From positions 1-11,445 of the forward strand of contig JAEMPM010000010.1 in assembly GCA_022759285.1 (NCBI GenBank): DNA of 11,445 nt. The letters run 5' to 3'. Origin of the DNA: Thermocrinis sp. (lineage in GTDB: Bacteria > Aquificota > Aquificia > Aquificales > Aquificaceae). Shown one piece after another: positions 8,480 through 11,445 of the stretch (positions are counted from its first letter, which is position 1; each line of letters starts with the position of its first letter). A model generated the notes under the pieces. It made no database searches. It saw only the letters and a program-made list of their open reading frames with translations, and was not told the DNA's origin. A program made the translations under genes and the position numbers.

Positions 8480-9750
8480 CCAACAGGGAGCTTTTTGAAC
8501 GTGCAAAGAAGCTCATGCCCGGAGGTGTTAGCTCTCCCGTTAGGGCTTTTAAAGCGGTAGGCGGAGAACCCATAATAGTTAGCAAAGGGGAGGGCAGTAG
8601 AATATGGGATGTAGAGGGCAAGGAATACATAGACTTTTTAATGTCTTGGGGTCCCCTTATCTTAGGACACTCCCATCCGAGGGTAGTTAAGGCCCTTGAG
8701 GAGCAAGCAAAGAAAGGACTGTCTTACGGTATCACAAACCCCCATGAGATCACCTTGGCGGAGCTTGTGATCTCTGCCATGCCTTCAGTGGAGATGGTTA
8801 GGTTTGTGTCCTCTGGCACTGAGGCTACCATGTCTGCCATAAGACTGGCAAGGGGCTACACGGGCAGAAAGTACATAGTCAAGTTTGAGGGTTGCTATCA
8901 TGGGCATTACGATGGGTTGTTGGTAAGCGCAGGTTCTGGAGTTGCCACCTTGGGAATCCCTGGTACACCTGGAGTACCAGAAGAGATCGCAAACCTCACT
9001 ATAGTTTTACCTTACAACGATGTAGATGCCCTAAAAGAAGCCTTTGAAAGATACGGACAGGATATAGCTTGTGTAATTGTAGAACCCGTGGCAGGTAACA
9101 TGGGAACTGTCCTTCCAAAGGATGGCTTTTTGCAAGCTTTGAGAGAGATCACAAGACAATACTCCTCTCTTCTTATCTTTGATGAGGTTATAACCAACTT
9201 TAGAGTCTCTAAGGGTGGAGCACAAGAGTTCTATTCAATAGAACCAGATCTTACATGCATGGGAAAGATCCTTGGGGGAGGTATGCCCTTGGGTGCATAC
9301 GGTGGCAAGAGGGAGATAATGGAAAAGGTGGCACCGGAGGGTCCTATCTATCAGGCAGGAACCTTGTCGGGCAATCCTATGGCTATGGTGGCTGGCATAG
9401 CTACCCTTTCTGAACTCTTTGAGAAGAACCCTTACGACTACTTAGATGAGATCACTCAAACTCTCTGCGAAGGCATTAGCAAAATCCTAAAGGATAAGGG
9501 AATACCCCACACCATAAACAGGGTAGCTTCTATGCTGACGGTCTTTTTCACAGACCAAGAGGTGTATGACTACAAGACCGCAAAAAGTTCAGACCTTGAA
9601 CTCTTTGCCAAGTTCTTTAGGGCGCTGCTTAAAGAGGGCGTTCTCATTCCACCTTCCCAGTTCGAGGCATGGTTTTTGAGCACCGCTCACACAAAGGAAG
9701 ACATAGAAGAAGCACTAAACCGCATAGAGAGGGCTGTTAGTTCAATTTAG
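8476..9750 (+). CDS. hemL: Glutamate-1-semialdehyde 2,1-aminomutase (HemL)
   Basis: HemL is a PLP enzyme that isomerises glutamate-1-semialdehyde to 5-aminolevulinate, the last step of the C5 route to heme, siroheme and cobalamin. The 424-residue length is standard. The N-terminus MPGGVSSPVRAF (14-25) and SSGTEATMSAIRLAR (112-126) are typical of the family. YHGHYDGLLVSAGSG follows at 141-155, and LIFDEVITNFR (233-243) holds the PLP-pyridine Asp at 236. The Schiff-base Lys is K264 in GKILGGGMPLGAYGG. The segment YQAGTLSGNPMAM (292-304) completes the site. The usual family motif reads DEV-I/M-TGFR; here Gly is Asn at 241. The start is supported by GGAGGAG and a 4-nt overlap with the hydrolase gene. 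The last 9 nt overlap the convergent transglycosylase gene, leaving no room for a separate terminator. hemA, its substrate-supplying partner, is not in the window. Confidence 0.97.
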   Translation: MTNRELFERAKKLMPGGVSSPVRAFKAVGGEPIIVSKGEGSRIWDVEGKEYIDFLMSWGPLILGHSHPRVVKALEEQAKKGLSYGITNPHEITLAELVISAMPSVEMVRFVSSGTEATMSAIRLARGYTGRKYIVKFEGCYHGHYDGLLVSAGSGVATLGIPGTPGVPEEIANLTIVLPYNDVDALKEAFERYGQDIACVIVEPVAGNMGTVLPKDGFLQALREITRQYSSLLIFDEVITNFRVSKGGAQEFYSIEPDLTCMGKILGGGMPLGAYGGKREIMEKVAPEGPIYQAGTLSGNPMAMVAGIATLSELFEKNPYDYLDEITQTLCEGISKILKDKGIPHTINRVASMLTVFFTDQEVYDYKTAKSSDLELFAKFFRALLKEGVLIPPSQFEAWFLSTAHTKEDIEEALNRIERAVSSI

Positions 9751-11391
9751 GGCTCTGTATATGTAATAGTTTTCCAACACGCGTTTTACATAGTTTCTTG
9801 TTTCGCTTATGGGAATGGTCTCTATGAATACATAGGGGTCTGCGTGCTGGATAAAGCTTCTAACTCGGCTTGGTCCTGCGTTGTAGCTGGCTATTGCCTT
9901 AACCCAATCGCCCTCCCAAAGTTCTATCATCTCCTTTAGGTATGCTGTACCCAATAGTATGTTTTCCCTTGGAGAAAAGACGTTGTTGGGAATTCTGTAC
10001 CTTTGGGAAACTTTTCTTGCGATAAAGTCCATTAGTTGCATAAGTCCCTTTGCACCACTGGGAGATATAGCCAATGGGTCAAATAAGCTCTCCTGCCTCA
10101 TAACCGCCCATATGAGATTTTTATCCACACCAAAGGTTTTGTAAGCTTCTTCCACAAACTCCCTGTAGGGTGTAGGATAAGCTACGTACTGGTATATATC
10201 AGACCTAATGCCGAATTTCCTAACCGCCAGCCTTACAGCTAAAAAAGGGTCAAATCGTTGAATTGCAACAATGTCCGATACGGTAAATTTGTCTATATTC
10301 CTAAAAGCCTCCAAACGGGCATAATGCAAAAAGCCTGCGTCCGCTATGCTTCTTATGATGCTTGCCATAGAGGTTTCCTCTGCGCTGGCAAAAAATACCT
10401 TTAACCCTTTGATAGCTACCGGTTCTCCTAGTTGCACTTTCGCCATCGTTGAATAAAAGCCTGTACCCTTTGACGCCTTCAAAAGATGCTCTCCTGCTTT
10501 TTGAAAATCCCCCAACTTTTCGTAGCTTTTGTAAAGCCAAAAGTGCGCCTGCGCTTTCTCCTCACCTGAGGAAGATAAGTTCAAAGCCTTCTGAAAGGCA
10601 TCAACTGCCCTCTGGTAGTCCTCCAATATGAAAAGAACCAACCCTGATTGAAAGTGCTTTTGATAGCTTTCTTCCATCATAGAAAACCACTCCAAAGCCT
10701 TTTGGTGATCTCCTCTGTACAAAGAGAGCCGACCTGCGTAAAATAAGGCTTGATTGTACTCTTCATAACCTTTAAGCCTAAGAATGGCTCTCTTGAACTC
10801 CTCCTCGGATACGTTAAAAACTACCTTTGCGTATTTTAAGGTTCCCTCCTTGCTGTTGCAGTCTTTTAGCACTTCCATGGCCTCTTTGTATAGTTTCAGT
10901 CTTTCATAAGCCTCTCCCAAAAGGGAACAAGCCTTGGGTATGCCTTGCAGTAGATTTATTGCTTCTCTGTATTGTCTTCTCCTTATAAGCTCTTGTCCAA
11001 CCTTTAACCTTTCTTCCTCAGTTAGAAAAACCTCCGGTATGTAATCCTTGAAGAGGTGTGGAAGGTTCAACAGGGCAGTTTTTTTATCTAGGTTCATAAC
11101 CCTCCAGAGGTGGGCGTATCTTTCCACATAGTCAAACTTCAAAGCTCTGGGATTGATTTCCTTCAGAAGTTCCTCAGCCCTTCTTAATTCTCCCCTTCGG
11201 TAGTATTCCTCCGCTAGCAAAAGTTTTAGATCATCCACAAAAACCGCATTGGGATAGTCCCTCAAAAGCCTTTCACCTAAGACTAAGTCCCGCTTTTGTA
11301 AAAACTCAGATAAAAGGGCATACTCCTGGGGAAGTTGGGAAAAGGCAAAGGAAAACAGCACAAAAATCAGAAAAAGTACTATACGATCCAC
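9742..11391 (-). CDS. slt: Secreted TPR-containing lytic transglycosylase (Slt70-like)
   Basis: This 549-residue enzyme should cleave the MurNAc-GlcNAc bond of peptidoglycan in the periplasm, releasing 1,6-anhydro muropeptides. Residues 1-18 (MDRIVLFLIFVLFSFAFS) form a signal peptide. Residues of about 20-330 are a helical superhelix with TPR-like pairs (for example ARY/AYERLKLYKEAMEVL and DYQRAVDAFQKAL), similar to the U/L-domain of Slt70. The catalytic SLT domain spans about 405-545, with catalytic E434 in MRQES, then GAKGLMQLM (447-455), ASYNAGPSRV (501-510) and SETRNYV (529-535). The start is GTG at 11391, the first usable codon giving an intact signal peptide; it lacks a clear Shine-Dalgarno sequence and overlaps the preceding gene's stop by 13 nt, which suggests coupling. 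The 3' end overlaps hemL by 9 nt on the opposite strand. Confidence 0.93.
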   Translation of the reverse strand: MDRIVLFLIFVLFSFAFSQLPQEYALLSEFLQKRDLVLGERLLRDYPNAVFVDDLKLLLAEEYYRRGELRRAEELLKEINPRALKFDYVERYAHLWRVMNLDKKTALLNLPHLFKDYIPEVFLTEEERLKVGQELIRRRQYREAINLLQGIPKACSLLGEAYERLKLYKEAMEVLKDCNSKEGTLKYAKVVFNVSEEEFKRAILRLKGYEEYNQALFYAGRLSLYRGDHQKALEWFSMMEESYQKHFQSGLVLFILEDYQRAVDAFQKALNLSSSGEEKAQAHFWLYKSYEKLGDFQKAGEHLLKASKGTGFYSTMAKVQLGEPVAIKGLKVFFASAEETSMASIIRSIADAGFLHYARLEAFRNIDKFTVSDIVAIQRFDPFLAVRLAVRKFGIRSDIYQYVAYPTPYREFVEEAYKTFGVDKNLIWAVMRQESLFDPLAISPSGAKGLMQLMDFIARKVSQRYRIPNNVFSPRENILLGTAYLKEMIELWEGDWVKAIASYNAGPSRVRSFIQHADPYVFIETIPISETRNYVKRVLENYYIYRALN

Positions 11392-11445
11392 GAGATAACC
11401 GAGTATATAAGTATAGCAAAAACAAAGTTTATGGCAATGGAGTTT
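11379..11445 (-). CDS. C-terminal 22 codons of a membrane protein, possibly YggT-like (partial)
   Basis: On the minus strand, one frame stays open from the window edge to TAG at 11379-11381. It reads NSIAINFVFAILIYSVISWIV, a hydrophobic stretch that would make a terminal membrane segment. The pattern of Ile/Val/Leu ending in ISW resembles the transmembrane repeats of YggT-family proteins (a segment ending LISW or LSW), but 21 residues are too few for a firm call. The frame overlaps the transglycosylase start by 13 nt, so the two are likely in one operon. Confidence 0.4.
   Translation of the reverse strand, partial: NSIAINFVFAILIYSVISWIV

Overview
The window is a densely packed stretch of bacterial chromosome that most likely comes from the Aquificaceae (Hydrogenobacter, Thermocrinis or Aquifex relatives). 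The grounds are thermophile-like codon choice (Arg mostly AGG/AGA, Ile often ATA), proteins rich in Lys, Glu, Val and Ile, a GatA whose N-terminus (MLWQKS...) resembles the Aquifex protein as I remember it, and almost no intergenic DNA. This assignment rests on protein resemblance from memory, not on a database search. I see no insertion sequences, CRISPR arrays, tRNA or rRNA genes, and no sign of recent transfer.

Layout: (1) Bases 25-4855, plus strand, form a four-gene cluster: gatA (tRNA-dependent amidotransferase subunit A), a divergent tsaB (t6A tRNA modification), a HerA/FtsK-like ATPase with an N-terminal HAS-barrel-like region and an atypical P-loop, and a secreted N-acetylmuramoyl-L-alanine amidase (AMIN + Amidase_3). 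Adjacent genes overlap by 4 nt, are 4 nt apart, and overlap by 29 nt. (2) Bases 4806-7699, minus strand, hold infB (translation initiation factor IF-2) followed by queE (7-carboxy-7-deazaguanine synthase), which overlap by 37 nt. queE converges on the amidase gene and overlaps it by 50 nt. (3) Bases 7700-7789 are the only real intergenic gap, a 90-nt divergent control region with an imperfect 17-bp direct repeat at a 22-bp period. (4) Bases 7790-9750, plus strand, hold a small YqiA-like alpha/beta hydrolase joined by a 4-nt overlap to hemL (glutamate-1-semialdehyde aminomutase, tetrapyrrole synthesis). (5) Bases 9742-11445, minus strand, hold a secreted TPR-containing lytic transglycosylase whose 3' end overlaps hemL by 9 nt. 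It is preceded by the last 22 codons of a membrane protein that continues beyond the window.

Functional themes are translation fidelity and capacity (GatA, TsaB, IF-2, and QueE for the queuosine precursor in tRNA), cell-wall remodelling (amidase, lytic transglycosylase), tetrapyrrole synthesis (HemL) and DNA translocation or repair (HerA-like). These are mostly housekeeping genes. I found no convincing new multi-gene system. The items most worth a second look are the non-canonical P-loop ATPase, the repeats between infB and the hydrolase gene, the uncharacterised hydrolase coupled to hemL, the degenerate TsaB signature loop, and the apparent lack of leaders and Shine-Dalgarno sequences at transcription-unit heads.
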